From positions 124,001-188,000 of the forward strand of contig NZ_LRBG01000005.1 of the NCBI RefSeq assembly GCF_001580545.1: 64,000 bases of DNA, read 5' to 3'. The stretch comes from Paraburkholderia monticola (GTDB lineage: Bacteria; Pseudomonadota; Gammaproteobacteria; Burkholderiales; Burkholderiaceae). The notes beneath the pieces were generated by a model. It did no database searches. It worked only from the letters and a program-made list of their open reading frames with translations, and had not been told where the DNA came from. Each line of letters starts with the position of its first letter. Within the stretch, counting starts at the first letter, position 1. The position numbers and the translations under genes were made by a program. Of this stretch, positions 18,161 to 26,739 are shown one piece after another.

Positions 18161-20050
18161 ATGCCTGCACCTATCGAAGACTATGCACTCATCGGCGACG
18201 GCCACACGGCCGCGCTCGTCTCCCGCGAAGGTTCCGTCGACTGGCTCTGCTGGCCGCGCTTCGACTCGGGCGCCTGCTTCGCCGCGCTGCTCGGCAGCCC
18301 CGACAACGGCCGCTGGCTGATCGCGCCCGCCACGCAAGGCGAGGACCCCGCGCCGAGCATCACGCGCCGTTATCGCGGCGAAACGCTGATTCTCGAAACC
18401 GACTTCGAAACGCCCGAGGGCGCCGTCACGCTGATCGATTTCATGCCACCCGGCAACGGCTGGTCGGAAATGATCCGCATCGTCGTCGGCAAGCGCGGCA
18501 CGGTGCGCATGAAGATGGAGCTGGTGCTGCGCTTCGATTACGGCTTCTCGATCCCGTGGGTCGACAAGCTCAAGCACGACAGTGGCATCAAGGCGATCGT
18601 CGGTCCCGACAATGCGGTGCTGCGCACGCCGGTCGAGCTGCGCGGCGAAGACATGAAGACCGTCGCCGAGTTCACGGTGACGGCAGGCGAGCGCGTGCCG
18701 TTCTCGCTCGCGTACGCGCCGTCGCACCAGCGCATTCCGCCCGCGCGCGATCCTCACACGGCGCTCGCGCGCACCGAGAACCACTGGCTCGAATGGTCGG
18801 CGCGCGGCACCGTCGAGGGACGCTGGGCGGAGCCGATCCGCCGCTCGCTGATTACGCTGCGCGCGCTCGCCTACGAGCCGACCGGCGGCATCGTCGCGGC
18901 GCCCACCACGTCGCTGCCCGAGCAGCTCGGCGGCACGCGCAACTGGGACTACCGCTACTGCTGGCTGCGCGACGCCACCATCACGCTGCTTGCGATGATG
19001 CGCGGCGGCTACTACGACGAAGCGCGCGCGTGGCGCAGCTGGCTCGGCCGCGTGATGGCGGGCGCGCCGAACCAGTTGCAGATCATGTACGGCATCGCCG
19101 GCGAGCGGCGGCTGCCCGAATTCGAAATCGACTGGCTGCCCGGCTACCAGGGCGCGAAACCGGTGCGCATCGGCAACAACGCGGTCGGGCAGCGTCAGCT
19201 CGACGTCTACGGCGAGGTGATGAACGCGCTGCATCTCGCGCGCGTCGGCGGCCTGCAGGCGGACGTCACCGCGTGGAGCGTGCAGTGCGCGATGCTCGAA
19301 CACCTGAGCACGATCTGGCGCGAACCCGACGAAGGCATCTGGGAGACGCGCGGCGGCCGCGAGCATTTCACGTTCTCGAAGGTGATGGCGTGGGTCGCGT
19401 TCGACCGCGCGATCCGTTCGGCCGAAATGTTCCAGCTCGAGGGTCCGCTCGACGAATGGCGCGCGACCCGCGACACAATCCATGCCGAGGTCTGCGAGAA
19501 GGCGTGGAATCCGCAGCTCAACGCGTTTGCGCAGTACTACGGCAGCGACCAGCTCGACGCGAGCGTGCTGTTGATGCCGCTGGTCGGCTTCCTGAAGCCG
19601 CGGGATCCGCGCATCAAGGGAACCGTCGAGGCGATCGAGCGTGACCTGATGCACGGCGGCTTCGTGATGCGCTACCGCACCACCGAATACGACGACGGCT
19701 TGCCGCCCGGGGAAGGCACCTTTCTTGCGTGTTCGTTCTGGATGGTGGATAACCTCGCGCTGCAGGGGCGCGTGCAGGAAGCGATCGAGATGTACGAGCG
19801 GCTGCTCGCGTTGTGCAACGACGTCGGCCTGTTGTCCGAGGAGTATGATCCGGTCCAAAAACGTCTCGTCGGTAATTTTCCGCAAGCGTTTTCGCATGTG
19901 GCGCTCGTCCACACCGGACTGAACCTGATGAAGCACGAGCAGGAAATGGCACAAGCAACCGGCCATCCGCCGCATAACGGCATCCACGCGATGGAGCTTG
20001 AGCTTCAGGCAAGCCCTGATAGCGGCGCAGCAGCATCGCCACTAGCATGA
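18161..20050 (+). CDS. Glycoside hydrolase family 15 protein (glucoamylase/trehalase type)
   Basis: Predicted cytoplasmic alpha-glucosidase-class enzyme acting on alpha-glucans, maltodextrin or trehalose. The 629-aa protein starts MPAPIEDYALIGDGHTAALV, with the N-terminal beta-sandwich marked by REGSVDWLCWPRFDSGACFA. The (alpha/alpha)6 barrel has the family motifs GGTRNWDYRYCWLRDATIT, EPDEGIWETRGG (general acid region) and SEEYDPVQKRLVGNFPQAFS (general base region). No signal peptide. GH15 members with this N-terminus include bacterial trehalases, so the substrate is open. It is 179 bp upstream of phaZ, which has its own promoter; both concern carbon-reserve use. Confidence 0.9.
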   Translation: MPAPIEDYALIGDGHTAALVSREGSVDWLCWPRFDSGACFAALLGSPDNGRWLIAPATQGEDPAPSITRRYRGETLILETDFETPEGAVTLIDFMPPGNGWSEMIRIVVGKRGTVRMKMELVLRFDYGFSIPWVDKLKHDSGIKAIVGPDNAVLRTPVELRGEDMKTVAEFTVTAGERVPFSLAYAPSHQRIPPARDPHTALARTENHWLEWSARGTVEGRWAEPIRRSLITLRALAYEPTGGIVAAPTTSLPEQLGGTRNWDYRYCWLRDATITLLAMMRGGYYDEARAWRSWLGRVMAGAPNQLQIMYGIAGERRLPEFEIDWLPGYQGAKPVRIGNNAVGQRQLDVYGEVMNALHLARVGGLQADVTAWSVQCAMLEHLSTIWREPDEGIWETRGGREHFTFSKVMAWVAFDRAIRSAEMFQLEGPLDEWRATRDTIHAEVCEKAWNPQLNAFAQYYGSDQLDASVLLMPLVGFLKPRDPRIKGTVEAIERDLMHGGFVMRYRTTEYDDGLPPGEGTFLACSFWMVDNLALQGRVQEAIEMYERLLALCNDVGLLSEEYDPVQKRLVGNFPQAFSHVALVHTGLNLMKHEQEMAQATGHPPHNGIHAMELELQASPDSGAAASPLA

Positions 20051-20092
20051 CGCGGTGACAGTTTGCGTACACTGAATGCGAAAATTGTTGCG

Positions 20093-20121
20093 TTGCACAA
20101 ATTTGCTTTGTTCTATATTAT
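20093..20121 (+). promoter_or_regulatory. Sigma-70-type promoter of phaZ
   Basis: TTGCAC at 20093-20098 and TATTAT at 20116-20121 with an ideal 17-bp spacer, in an AT-rich patch that contrasts with the surrounding GC-rich DNA. The start codon of phaZ is at 20230, giving a leader of about 100 nt. Confidence 0.7.
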
Positions 20122-20130
20122 CGATCCGAG

Positions 20131-20142
20131 TGTTGGCCAACA
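20131..20142. promoter_or_regulatory. Perfect 12-bp palindrome in the phaZ initial transcribed region
   Basis: TGTTGGCCAACA lies about 10 bp after the -10 box, where a bound repressor would block initiation or early elongation. The binding protein cannot be named from sequence. Confidence 0.5.
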
Positions 20143-20229
20143 ATAATGTGCCCACAACCAGAATGGCCCGCCGCAACGCCTCACGCGTGTTTGCGAAGCC
20201 CAATGCGAACCGCCTAAAACGGAGCAACC

Positions 20230-21507
20230 ATGCTCTATCAACTTCACGAATTCCAGCGGGCGTTGTTGAGCCCCCTCACCGCCTGGGCTCAGGCCGCATC
20301 GAAGTCATTTGCGAATCCGGCCAGTCCGTTTGCCTACGTGCCGGGCGCTACGCGCCTCTCCGCCGGCTACGAACTGCTTTACCGGCTCGGCAAGGATTAC
20401 GAAAAGCCCGAGTTCGACATTCACCAGATTGTCAAAGACGGTCATAACATTCCGATCGTCGAGCAGACCTTCATCGAGAAGCCGTTCTGCCGCCTGATGC
20501 GCTTCAAGCGTTTCGCGGACGACAGCGACGCTGTCAACCAATTGAAAGACGAGCCGGTCGTACTGGTCTGCGCACCGTTGTCCGGACACCACGCCACACT
20601 GCTGCGCGACACCGTGCGCACGTTGCTGCAAGACCACAAGGTCTACATCACCGACTGGATCGACGCACGCATGGTGCCGCTCGAAGCCGGCTGGTTCGGT
20701 CTGAACGACTACATCGCGTATATCCAGGAATTCATTCGCCATATCGGCGCGAAGAACCTGCACGTGATCTCGGTGTGCCAGCCCACCGTGCCGGTGCTCG
20801 CTGCCATTTCGCTGATGGCGAGCCGCGGTGAGGACACGCCGCGCACGATGACGATGATGGGTGGCCCGATCGACGCACGCAAGAGCCCGACCTCGGTCAA
20901 CTCACTCGCCACGCAGCACTCGTACGAGTGGTTCGAGAACAACGTGATCTTCACCGTGCCGCCCAACTATCCGGGCGCGGGCCGCAAGGTCTATCCGGGC
21001 TTCCTGCAGCACACCGGTTTCGTCGCGATGAATCCGGAGCGCCACGCGGCGTCGCATTGGGATTACTACCAGAGCCTGCTGCGCGGCGACGAAGACGACG
21101 CGGAAGCGCACCGCCGCTTCTACGACGAGTACAACGCGGTGCTCGACATGGACGCCGACTATTACCTCGACACGATCCGCGTCGTGTTCCAGGAATTCCG
21201 TCTTGCCGAGGGCACCTGGGTCGTCGACGGCGAACCGGTACGGCCGCAGGACATCACGACGACCGCGCTGTTTACGATCGAAGGCGAACTCGACGACATT
21301 TCCGGCGACGGCCAGACCTACGCTGCACATGACCTGTGCAGCGGCATTCCGACGAAGAACAGGCGTCACTTCACCGCGGAAAAATGCGGCCACTACGGCA
21401 TTTTCTCGGGCCGCCGCTGGCGCACGATCATTTATCCGCAGTTGCGCGACTTCATTCTCGAGCACAACAAGGCAGCGCGTACGACGAAAGAAAAAGTCGA
21501 AGCCTGA
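20230..21507 (+). CDS. phaZ: Intracellular polyhydroxybutyrate depolymerase
   Basis: Mobilises stored PHB granules to hydroxybutyrate units in the cytoplasm. The 425-aa protein begins MLYQLHEFQRALLSPLTAWA, the typical PhaZ1 N-terminus. The nucleophile motif reads VISVCQPTV with the Cys at residue 183, the position reported for the catalytic Cys of the Cupriavidus necator enzyme, in place of the Ser of extracellular depolymerases. No signal peptide, as expected. A 10-nt-spaced GGAG-type ribosome-binding site precedes the start. The gene has its own promoter and strong terminator, so it is monocistronic. Its presence implies a PHB-storing organism. Confidence 0.96.
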   Translation: MLYQLHEFQRALLSPLTAWAQAASKSFANPASPFAYVPGATRLSAGYELLYRLGKDYEKPEFDIHQIVKDGHNIPIVEQTFIEKPFCRLMRFKRFADDSDAVNQLKDEPVVLVCAPLSGHHATLLRDTVRTLLQDHKVYITDWIDARMVPLEAGWFGLNDYIAYIQEFIRHIGAKNLHVISVCQPTVPVLAAISLMASRGEDTPRTMTMMGGPIDARKSPTSVNSLATQHSYEWFENNVIFTVPPNYPGAGRKVYPGFLQHTGFVAMNPERHAASHWDYYQSLLRGDEDDAEAHRRFYDEYNAVLDMDADYYLDTIRVVFQEFRLAEGTWVVDGEPVRPQDITTTALFTIEGELDDISGDGQTYAAHDLCSGIPTKNRRHFTAEKCGHYGIFSGRRWRTIIYPQLRDFILEHNKAARTTKEKVEA

Positions 21508-21530
21508 GCATTAATCTTGCAATAGCATTT

Positions 21531-21570
21531 AAAAAGCCAACGGCCTCTTCTCAAGGCCGTTGGCTTTTTT
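21531..21570 (+). terminator. Rho-independent terminator of phaZ
   Basis: A 15-bp perfect stem (AAAAAGCCAACGGCC / GGCCGTTGGCTTTTT) with a 9-nt loop, followed by T residues, 24 bp after the phaZ stop. Confidence 0.95.
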
Positions 21571-21631
21571 GTCGCGCCTGGTTCGTCATACTGATCTTTC
21601 GCCGCGGCAATGATCAGTGCGGCACCAGCTG

Positions 21632-22264
21632 TTATTTTCTCAACAGATAGGCGAGCAACAGTTCGGTATTCATCTGAATCACTTCGCTGCGTTCGGTGGC
21701 GCTGCTGAAATCGCGGCCAAGGGTCGCCTCGAGCGTGAAACGGTTCGAGACGATGTAATAACCCATGCCCGAAAGCGTCACGTAAAAGCGCAGCGGATCG
21801 ACGTTCGTGCGAAACAGCCCGGCGCGTTGCCCTCGTTCGAGAATGCCGCCGAGCGTGGCGACGATCGGCGAGATCATTTCGCGGATGCGCGTCGATTTCT
21901 GCATATAGCGTGCTTCATGCAGATTCTCGTTGTTGACGAGCCGCAGCAGTTCGGGATGGTCGCGGTAATAGTCCCACACGAAATGCGCGAGACGCGTAAC
22001 GGCCTCGACTGGCGCGATGCCATTGAGTTCGAGCGTGCGTTCCGCTTCATTGAGTGCGCTGAATGCGTGTTCGAGCACCGCGGTAAATAGCTGCTCCTTG
22101 CTACCGAAGTAGTAATAGAGCATGCGTTCATTGGTTTCAGCGCGGCGGGCGATCTGATCGACGCGCGCGCCGAACAACCCTCCATTTGCAAACTCCTCGG
22201 CCGCCGCAAGCAAAATCCGGCGCCTCGTGCCTTCAGGATCTCTTTTGATTTTCGGTTGATTCAT
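21632..22264 (-). CDS. TetR/AcrR-family transcriptional regulator
   Basis: The 210-aa protein starts MNQPKIKRDPEGTRRRILLA. The N-terminal helix-turn-helix (about residues 10-56) includes FGARVDQIARRAETNERMLY followed by YYFGSKEQLF, the family signature. The remainder is the ligand-binding/dimerisation domain (RLAHFVWDYYRDHPELLRLV), of the type with a tetracyclin-repressor-like C-domain. Ligand and targets are unknown. It is transcribed away from rnfB and shares the 239-bp intergenic region with it, but no operator palindrome is clear. The longer frame upstream lacks conservation. Confidence 0.92.
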   Translation of the reverse strand: MNQPKIKRDPEGTRRRILLAAAEEFANGGLFGARVDQIARRAETNERMLYYYFGSKEQLFTAVLEHAFSALNEAERTLELNGIAPVEAVTRLAHFVWDYYRDHPELLRLVNNENLHEARYMQKSTRIREMISPIVATLGGILERGQRAGLFRTNVDPLRFYVTLSGMGYYIVSNRFTLEATLGRDFSSATERSEVIQMNTELLLAYLLRK

Positions 22265-22503
22265 GGTGGCAGTCTTCGTGAGCCGCGTTATCCGGATCGC
22301 GCCGCCGGCCTCTCCTGGAGCCTCGTACTGGCGACGTTGAGCGGGCGCGTCGTGGTTGGGAAACACACCCTTTTCTGCGGTCTTTCGAATGAAGCGCTTC
22401 GATTATGGCACATGGATTGCGAATGGCAATCCGGGAAATCGGCGATAATGAGGCATTTAGTTCAGGTCGTGCGACACGCACGGCAAGCCCCCACGCCGTA
22501 ACC

Positions 22504-23379
22504 GTGACAGACGTCAAAACACTCGCGGATCGCATCGAAGATCTGCTGCCCCAAACCCAATGCACGAAGTGCGGTTATCCCGCATGCCGTCCGTATGCCG
22601 AAGCCGTCGCTAGCGGCGAGGCGAACTATAACCAGTGCCCACCTGGCGGCGCCGAAGGCATCGCCAGGCTAGCCACGCTGCTCGGCAAACCGGTGATACC
22701 GCTCAATTCCGCCAACGGCGTCGAACGTGCGCGTCCGCTGGCGGTTATCGACGAACAGGTGTGCATCGGCTGCACGCTGTGCATGCAGGCATGCCCCGTC
22801 GACGCAATAGTTGGCGCACCGAAACAGATGCACACGGTGATCGCCGAGCTGTGCACCGGCTGCGACCTGTGCGTGCCGCCCTGCCCGGTCGACTGCATTG
22901 CGATGCTGCCCGTGACCGGCGAGGCCACCGGCTGGGATGCCTGGAGCCAGAGTCTGGCCGACGCGGCGCGGGTCCGCCATAACCGCCGCGAGACACGTCT
23001 CACGCGCGAACGGGACGCCGCCGAAACGCGCGCTGCAGCACGGCGAGCCGCAAGCGCGAGCGTTGCGGAAGCTGCGCCGGCCGCGCTACCCGCCGTTGGC
23101 GACACGGCGCCCTCCGACACCGCCCCCACCCCAGCAGCGGACGACGCGGCAGAGAAGAAACGCGCGATCATCCAGGCCGCGCTCGAACGCGCGCGCAAGA
23201 AAAAGGACGAAATGGCCGCAAAAGGCCAGGGACCGCTGAACACCGAGAACGTCAGCGCCGACGTGCAGGCACAGATCGAAGCCGCCGAAGCACGCCGCCG
23301 CCGTCTCGGTCTGGCCAGCGACGACACGCGCGACCCCGAGCAGCCGTCCAACGAGTCGAACCCGCCGCCTTCGCGCTGA
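22504..23379 (+). CDS. rnfB: RnfB/RsxB-type iron-sulfur protein without membrane anchor
   Basis: Electron-transfer protein related to subunit B of the Rnf/Rsx complex. From the chosen GTG start it is 291 aa. It has the 4Fe-4S Fes domain ([18 protein letters not shown] ... NQCPPGG), two ferredoxin-type clusters ([16 protein letters not shown] and [16 protein letters not shown]), and a charged Ala-rich C-terminal tail of about 140 residues. The GTG gives [18 protein letters not shown]; an upstream ATG at 22405 would add 33 non-conserved residues. Unlike E. coli RsxB there is no N-terminal membrane helix, and no other rnf genes are nearby. It keeps the classical adjacency to nth, 43 bp downstream. 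Confidence 0.88.
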   Translation: MTDVKTLADRIEDLLPQTQCTKCGYPACRPYAEAVASGEANYNQCPPGGAEGIARLATLLGKPVIPLNSANGVERARPLAVIDEQVCIGCTLCMQACPVDAIVGAPKQMHTVIAELCTGCDLCVPPCPVDCIAMLPVTGEATGWDAWSQSLADAARVRHNRRETRLTRERDAAETRAAARRAASASVAEAAPAALPAVGDTAPSDTAPTPAADDAAEKKRAIIQAALERARKKKDEMAAKGQGPLNTENVSADVQAQIEAAEARRRRLGLASDDTRDPEQPSNESNPPPSR

Positions 23380-23422
23380 CTACGCCGGCGCAACCCGCTC
23401 CTCCCACTCGGACCCGCTCCGC

Positions 23423-24067
23423 ATGAACGCGAACAAACGCCGCGCGATCTACGAAACGCTTCAGAGCCTGAATCCGCATCCGACCACCGAGCTCGAGTAC
23501 ACGACGCCGTTCGAACTGCTGATCGCGGTGCTGCTGTCGGCGCAGGCGACCGACGTGTCCGTCAACAAGGCGATGCGCAAGATGTTCCCGGTGGCGAACA
23601 CGCCGCAGAAGGTGTTCGACCTTGGTGAGGAAGGTGTCGCGAGCTATATCAAGACGATTGGTCTGTATCGCACGAAGGCGAAGAACGTGATCGCGACCTG
23701 CCGCATCCTGCTCGACCAGTACGGCGGCGAGGTGCCCGAGGATCGCGAGGCGCTCGAAGGGTTGCCGGGCGTGGGCCGCAAAACGGCCAACGTGATCCTG
23801 AACACGGCGTTCGGCCACCCGACCATCGCGGTCGACACGCACATTTTCCGCGTCGCCAATCGTACCGGGCTCGCACCCGGCAAGGACGTGCGCGCGGTCG
23901 AAGCGGCACTCGAAAAATTCACCCCCGCCGAATTCAGACAGGATGCGCACCACTGGCTGATTCTGCACGGGCGCTATGTCTGCAAGGCGCGCCGCCCCGA
24001 ATGCTGGCATTGCGTGATCGAGCCGCTGTGCGAGTTCCGGCCGAAGACGCCGCCGCCCGACCTTTGA
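23423..24067 (+). CDS. nth: Endonuclease III
   Basis: Bifunctional DNA glycosylase/AP lyase that removes oxidised pyrimidines. At 214 aa it has the helix-hairpin-helix LPGVGRKTANVI with catalytic Lys at residue 120 and the catalytic Asp at residue 138 (AVDTHIFRVANR), the same numbers as in E. coli. The C-terminal Cys set C-X6-C-X2-C-X5-C (CKARRPECWHCVIEPLC) holds the 4Fe-4S cluster. It is downstream of rnfB in the same direction, presumably in one operon; whether the ferredoxin supports cluster redox state is inference. Confidence 0.97.
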   Translation: MNANKRRAIYETLQSLNPHPTTELEYTTPFELLIAVLLSAQATDVSVNKAMRKMFPVANTPQKVFDLGEEGVASYIKTIGLYRTKAKNVIATCRILLDQYGGEVPEDREALEGLPGVGRKTANVILNTAFGHPTIAVDTHIFRVANRTGLAPGKDVRAVEAALEKFTPAEFRQDAHHWLILHGRYVCKARRPECWHCVIEPLCEFRPKTPPPDL

Positions 24068-24220
24068 GCACGGGCCGCCTCGAAGCCGAGGCCGGGGCCC
24101 ACGCCTGCAGCCCTCGCGGCCGCCGCGTAAAATAGTGGTTTCCGAGCACTGCGCACTGCGCACTGCGTACATGCAGCGTCGCGCTCCCCGCACGCATTAC
24201 TTCCACGCACCGGTTCCACG

Positions 24221-24655
24221 ATGTTCAATCCCAGCCGCGACGAAGTTCGCCTGTTTTTCACCGACACCTGGCGCAAACAGCGCCAAGGCGAGATCCTGAC
24301 GCCGCTCGAGGCGATTGCCGCCGACTGGATCGTCGAGCATCCCGAATATCACGCCGAACTCGCCGACGGCCCGGCCGCCCAGGCGCAGGACTATTCGCCG
24401 GAGCGCGGCCAGACCAATCCCTTCCTGCATCTGTCGATGCACCTGGCGATCTCCGAGCAGCTCTCGATCGACCAACCGCCCGGCATTCGCGCCGCGCACG
24501 ACCGGCTCGCCGCGCGCCTCGGCTCGACGCACGAGGCGCAGCACGCGATCATGGACTGCCTCGGCGAAACGATCTGGGAAGCGCAACGCACCGGCACGCC
24601 ACCGGATACGGACGCGTATCTTCAGCGCATCGAACGGCGCGCGACGCGCGACTGA
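24221..24655 (+). CDS. DUF1841 family protein
   Basis: A 144-aa soluble protein starting MFNPSRDEVRLFFTDTWRKQ. It contains the family-defining stretches ILTPLEAIAADWIVEHPEYH, NPFLHLSMHLAISEQLSIDQ and HAIMDCLGETIWEAQR. Mostly helical and conserved in beta- and gamma-proteobacteria; no activity is established. The conserved His residues in the LHLSMHLAI segment could bind metal, which is speculation. It follows nth by 153 bp and is closed by a strong terminator. Confidence 0.9.
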   Translation: MFNPSRDEVRLFFTDTWRKQRQGEILTPLEAIAADWIVEHPEYHAELADGPAAQAQDYSPERGQTNPFLHLSMHLAISEQLSIDQPPGIRAAHDRLAARLGSTHEAQHAIMDCLGETIWEAQRTGTPPDTDAYLQRIERRATRD

Positions 24656-24680
24656 TCCAGGCACAAGGGCGCCCCAAAAG

Positions 24681-24712
24681 CAAAACACCCCGCCGAGGCG
24701 GGGTGTTTTGCT
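24681..24712 (+). terminator. Rho-independent terminator after the DUF1841 gene
   Basis: Stem CAAAACACCCCGCC/GGCGGGGTGTTTTG with flanking A and T stretches. It is symmetrical, so it may also terminate the convergent cytochrome c genes. Confidence 0.93.
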
Positions 24713-24745
24713 TCCATGCGTCGGCGCGAAACCCGCGCCCACCGC

Positions 24746-25126
24746 TTACTTCTTCTGCACCAGATCGCCTTCCAGCGATTCGATGTAAGCGGCGATGTCC
24801 TTCATGTCGCTGAGCGACAGGCTCTGCACCTGCGCCTGCATGATCGCGTTGTTGCGACCGAAGTGCGGATTGCCAGTGCCCATCTGGTACTGACGCAGCG
24901 CCCAGAACACATAGTCGGAGTGCTGACCGGCCAGCTTCGGATATTCCGGGCTCACCGGCTTGTTCAGGTTGGGGCCGTGGCAGGCAGCGCAGTTGTGGCT
25001 GTCGGCGAGCACCTTGCCGTTGCCGGCGTCGGCCGCGTGCGCGACGTTCGCCATGGCCAGACCGATTACCGCCGCCGCGCCGACCGCCTTGAATACCGTG
25101 TGGAGTGCCTGTTGGGGCTTGATCAT
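24746..25126 (-). CDS. Class I mono-haem cytochrome c (second of a pair)
   Basis: Periplasmic electron carrier of 126 aa. The signal peptide MIKPQQALHTVFKAVGAAAV ends near AHA-AD, and the single haem motif is CAACH at about residue 47, with a likely axial Met in a later GTGNPHFGRNNAIM or MQAQVQ segment. The mature domain KPVSPEYPKLAGQHSDYVFW resembles one half of di-haem cytochrome c4. A good AGGAG site precedes the start. It lies 46 bp downstream of a second, similar cytochrome gene on the same strand; the two probably work as partners feeding a terminal oxidase. Confidence 0.92.
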   Translation of the reverse strand: MIKPQQALHTVFKAVGAAAVIGLAMANVAHAADAGNGKVLADSHNCAACHGPNLNKPVSPEYPKLAGQHSDYVFWALRQYQMGTGNPHFGRNNAIMQAQVQSLSLSDMKDIAAYIESLEGDLVQKK

Positions 25127-25172
25127 GAATTCTCCTATCCCGCGAATTGGATGAACTGGTGACCGACGCCGA

Positions 25173-25541
25173 TCACTTGTCGGGATTGTTTTTCGAAGCG
25201 GCATTTTGCGCGGCGTAATACGCGGCGACGTCGGCGATGTCCTGATCCGACAGCGACGCTGCGATCGCATGCATCGTGTCGAAATGGCGGTCGCCCTTCT
25301 TGTAGGCGTGCAGCGCGTTTTCGAGGTACGTCTGATTCTGCCCGCCGAGCTTCGGCACGCGGAAAACCTCTGGATAAGCCGTGCGGTATTCAGGGATGCC
25401 GTGGCAGCCGATACACATCGCGACCTTGTCCTGGCCCGCCTTGGCGTTGCCTACGACATCCGCTGCCTGCGCGCTGGCCGCATAGCCCGCGAGCACTGAC
25501 AGCGCTGCGATCACGACGTGTTTGCCGACGATTTTTTTCAT
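25173..25541 (-). CDS. Class I mono-haem cytochrome c (first of a pair)
   Basis: Periplasmic protein of 122 aa. The signal peptide MKKIVGKHVVIAALSVLAGY ends near AQA-AD, the haem motif is CIGCH at about residue 43, and c4-like features follow (FRVPKLGGQNQTYLENALHA, DTMHAIAASLSDQDIADVAA). It precedes the other mono-haem gene in a presumed two-gene operon. Together the two resemble the halves of cytochrome c4 encoded separately. Upstream in-frame Met codons lack a signal sequence, so 25541 is chosen. Confidence 0.92.
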   Translation of the reverse strand: MKKIVGKHVVIAALSVLAGYAASAQAADVVGNAKAGQDKVAMCIGCHGIPEYRTAYPEVFRVPKLGGQNQTYLENALHAYKKGDRHFDTMHAIAASLSDQDIADVAAYYAAQNAASKNNPDK

Positions 25542-25868
25542 AGATGTAACCTGGCTTGAGGGGAAACGGGTGCCCAGTAAGGCAGCGGTCCGCGCCGTTC
25601 TTCTAGTAGGGTAGCCACGCAGGCCAAAAAAATCGGGCTCATTGTACCGCGACGCCGCGCCGAACGTCCACCAGACGCGGGCGCCGCGCAACGCCCGCCG
25701 GAACGGGCCGCGCGCCATCTCCGCGGCGGCTTTGCAGCGGCACCGGCGCAGCACCGCAGCGGCACCCCCAACGCGTCACAGCGCGCCTGACACCATACGT
25801 GAGCCGGTTTCAGGCCAACAGGCCTTCTGACTTATACTGGGTTTTTTCCCGCACAAGAGCATCTCGCC
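25542..25868. other. Divergent promoter region, cytochrome c pair / MoxR gene
   Basis: A 327-bp spacer without a convincing gene. A good plus-strand -10 box (TATACT, 25833-25838) lies 31 bp before the ATPase start; the matching -35 is weak. The left part is very GC-rich and shows no repeats. Confidence 0.5.
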
Positions 25869-26711
25869 ATGCGTTTCGAAGGCTCATCGCAGTACGTCGC
25901 CACCGACGACCTCAAGCTCGCGGTCAACGCCGCGATGACGCTCAGGCGTCCGCTGCTGATCAAGGGCGAACCCGGAACGGGCAAGACCATGCTCGCCGAG
26001 GAAGTCGCCGCCGCGCTCGGCATGCCGCTGCTGCAATGGCACATCAAGTCCACCACCAAGGCGCAGCAAGGGCTGTACGAATACGACGCGGTCTCGCGTC
26101 TGCGCGATTCGCAGCTCGGCGACGAGCGCGTGAAGGACATCCGCAATTACATCGTCAAGGGCGTGCTGTGGCAGGCGTTCGAATCGGACGAACAGAGCGT
26201 GCTGCTGATCGACGAGATCGACAAGGCCGACATCGAATTCCCGAACGATCTGCTGCGCGAGCTCGACCGCATGGAGTTCTACGTGTACGAGACGCGCGAG
26301 CTGGTGCGCGCGAAGCATCGTCCGCTCGTGATCATCACGTCGAACAACGAGAAGGAATTGCCCGACGCGTTCCTGCGCCGCTGCTTCTTCCACTACATCA
26401 AGTTTCCTGACGCGACGACGATGCAGCGGATCGTCGACGTGCACTACCCCGGCATCAAGAAGGATCTGCTCGCCGCGGCGCTGCAAAGCTTCTTCGAGTT
26501 GCGCAACGTCGCGGGGCTGAAGAAGAAGCCGTCCACCTCCGAGCTGCTCGACTGGCTCAAGCTGCTGCTCGCCGAAGATATCCCTGCCGAAGCCCTGCGC
26601 TCGGCCGATCAGAAGCAGATCGTGCCGCCGCTGCACGGCGCGCTGCTGAAGAACGAACAGGACGTGAGCCTGTTCGAGCGGCTGCTGTTCATGAACCGCA
26701 ACAACCGTTGA
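25869..26711 (+). CDS. MoxR-family AAA+ ATPase
   Basis: Chaperone-like ATPase of 280 aa thought to load or remodel a partner with the VWA-domain protein encoded next. The N-terminal MRFEGSSQYVATDDLKLAVN is followed by Walker A GEPGTGKT (about residues 38-45), Walker B LLIDEIDKA, sensor 1 ITSNNEKELPDAFLRRC (with arginine finger) and a helical lid (KPSTSELLDWLKLLL). Family members mature metalloenzymes such as CO dehydrogenase or nitric-oxide reductase, but no such enzyme is encoded nearby. It is 28 bp upstream of its VWA partner. Confidence 0.92.
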   Translation: MRFEGSSQYVATDDLKLAVNAAMTLRRPLLIKGEPGTGKTMLAEEVAAALGMPLLQWHIKSTTKAQQGLYEYDAVSRLRDSQLGDERVKDIRNYIVKGVLWQAFESDEQSVLLIDEIDKADIEFPNDLLRELDRMEFYVYETRELVRAKHRPLVIITSNNEKELPDAFLRRCFFHYIKFPDATTMQRIVDVHYPGIKKDLLAAALQSFFELRNVAGLKKKPSTSELLDWLKLLLAEDIPAEALRSADQKQIVPPLHGALLKNEQDVSLFERLLFMNRNNR

Positions 26712-26739
26712 GCGGGCGCCGCGCCGCAGGACATCCAGC

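Noticed and set aside
17672..19987. 771-codon minus-strand frame covering the GH15 gene
   Set aside because: Mostly antisense to the glycosidase. Only its last 81 codons, which have a proper ribosome-binding site, are kept as a separate small gene.
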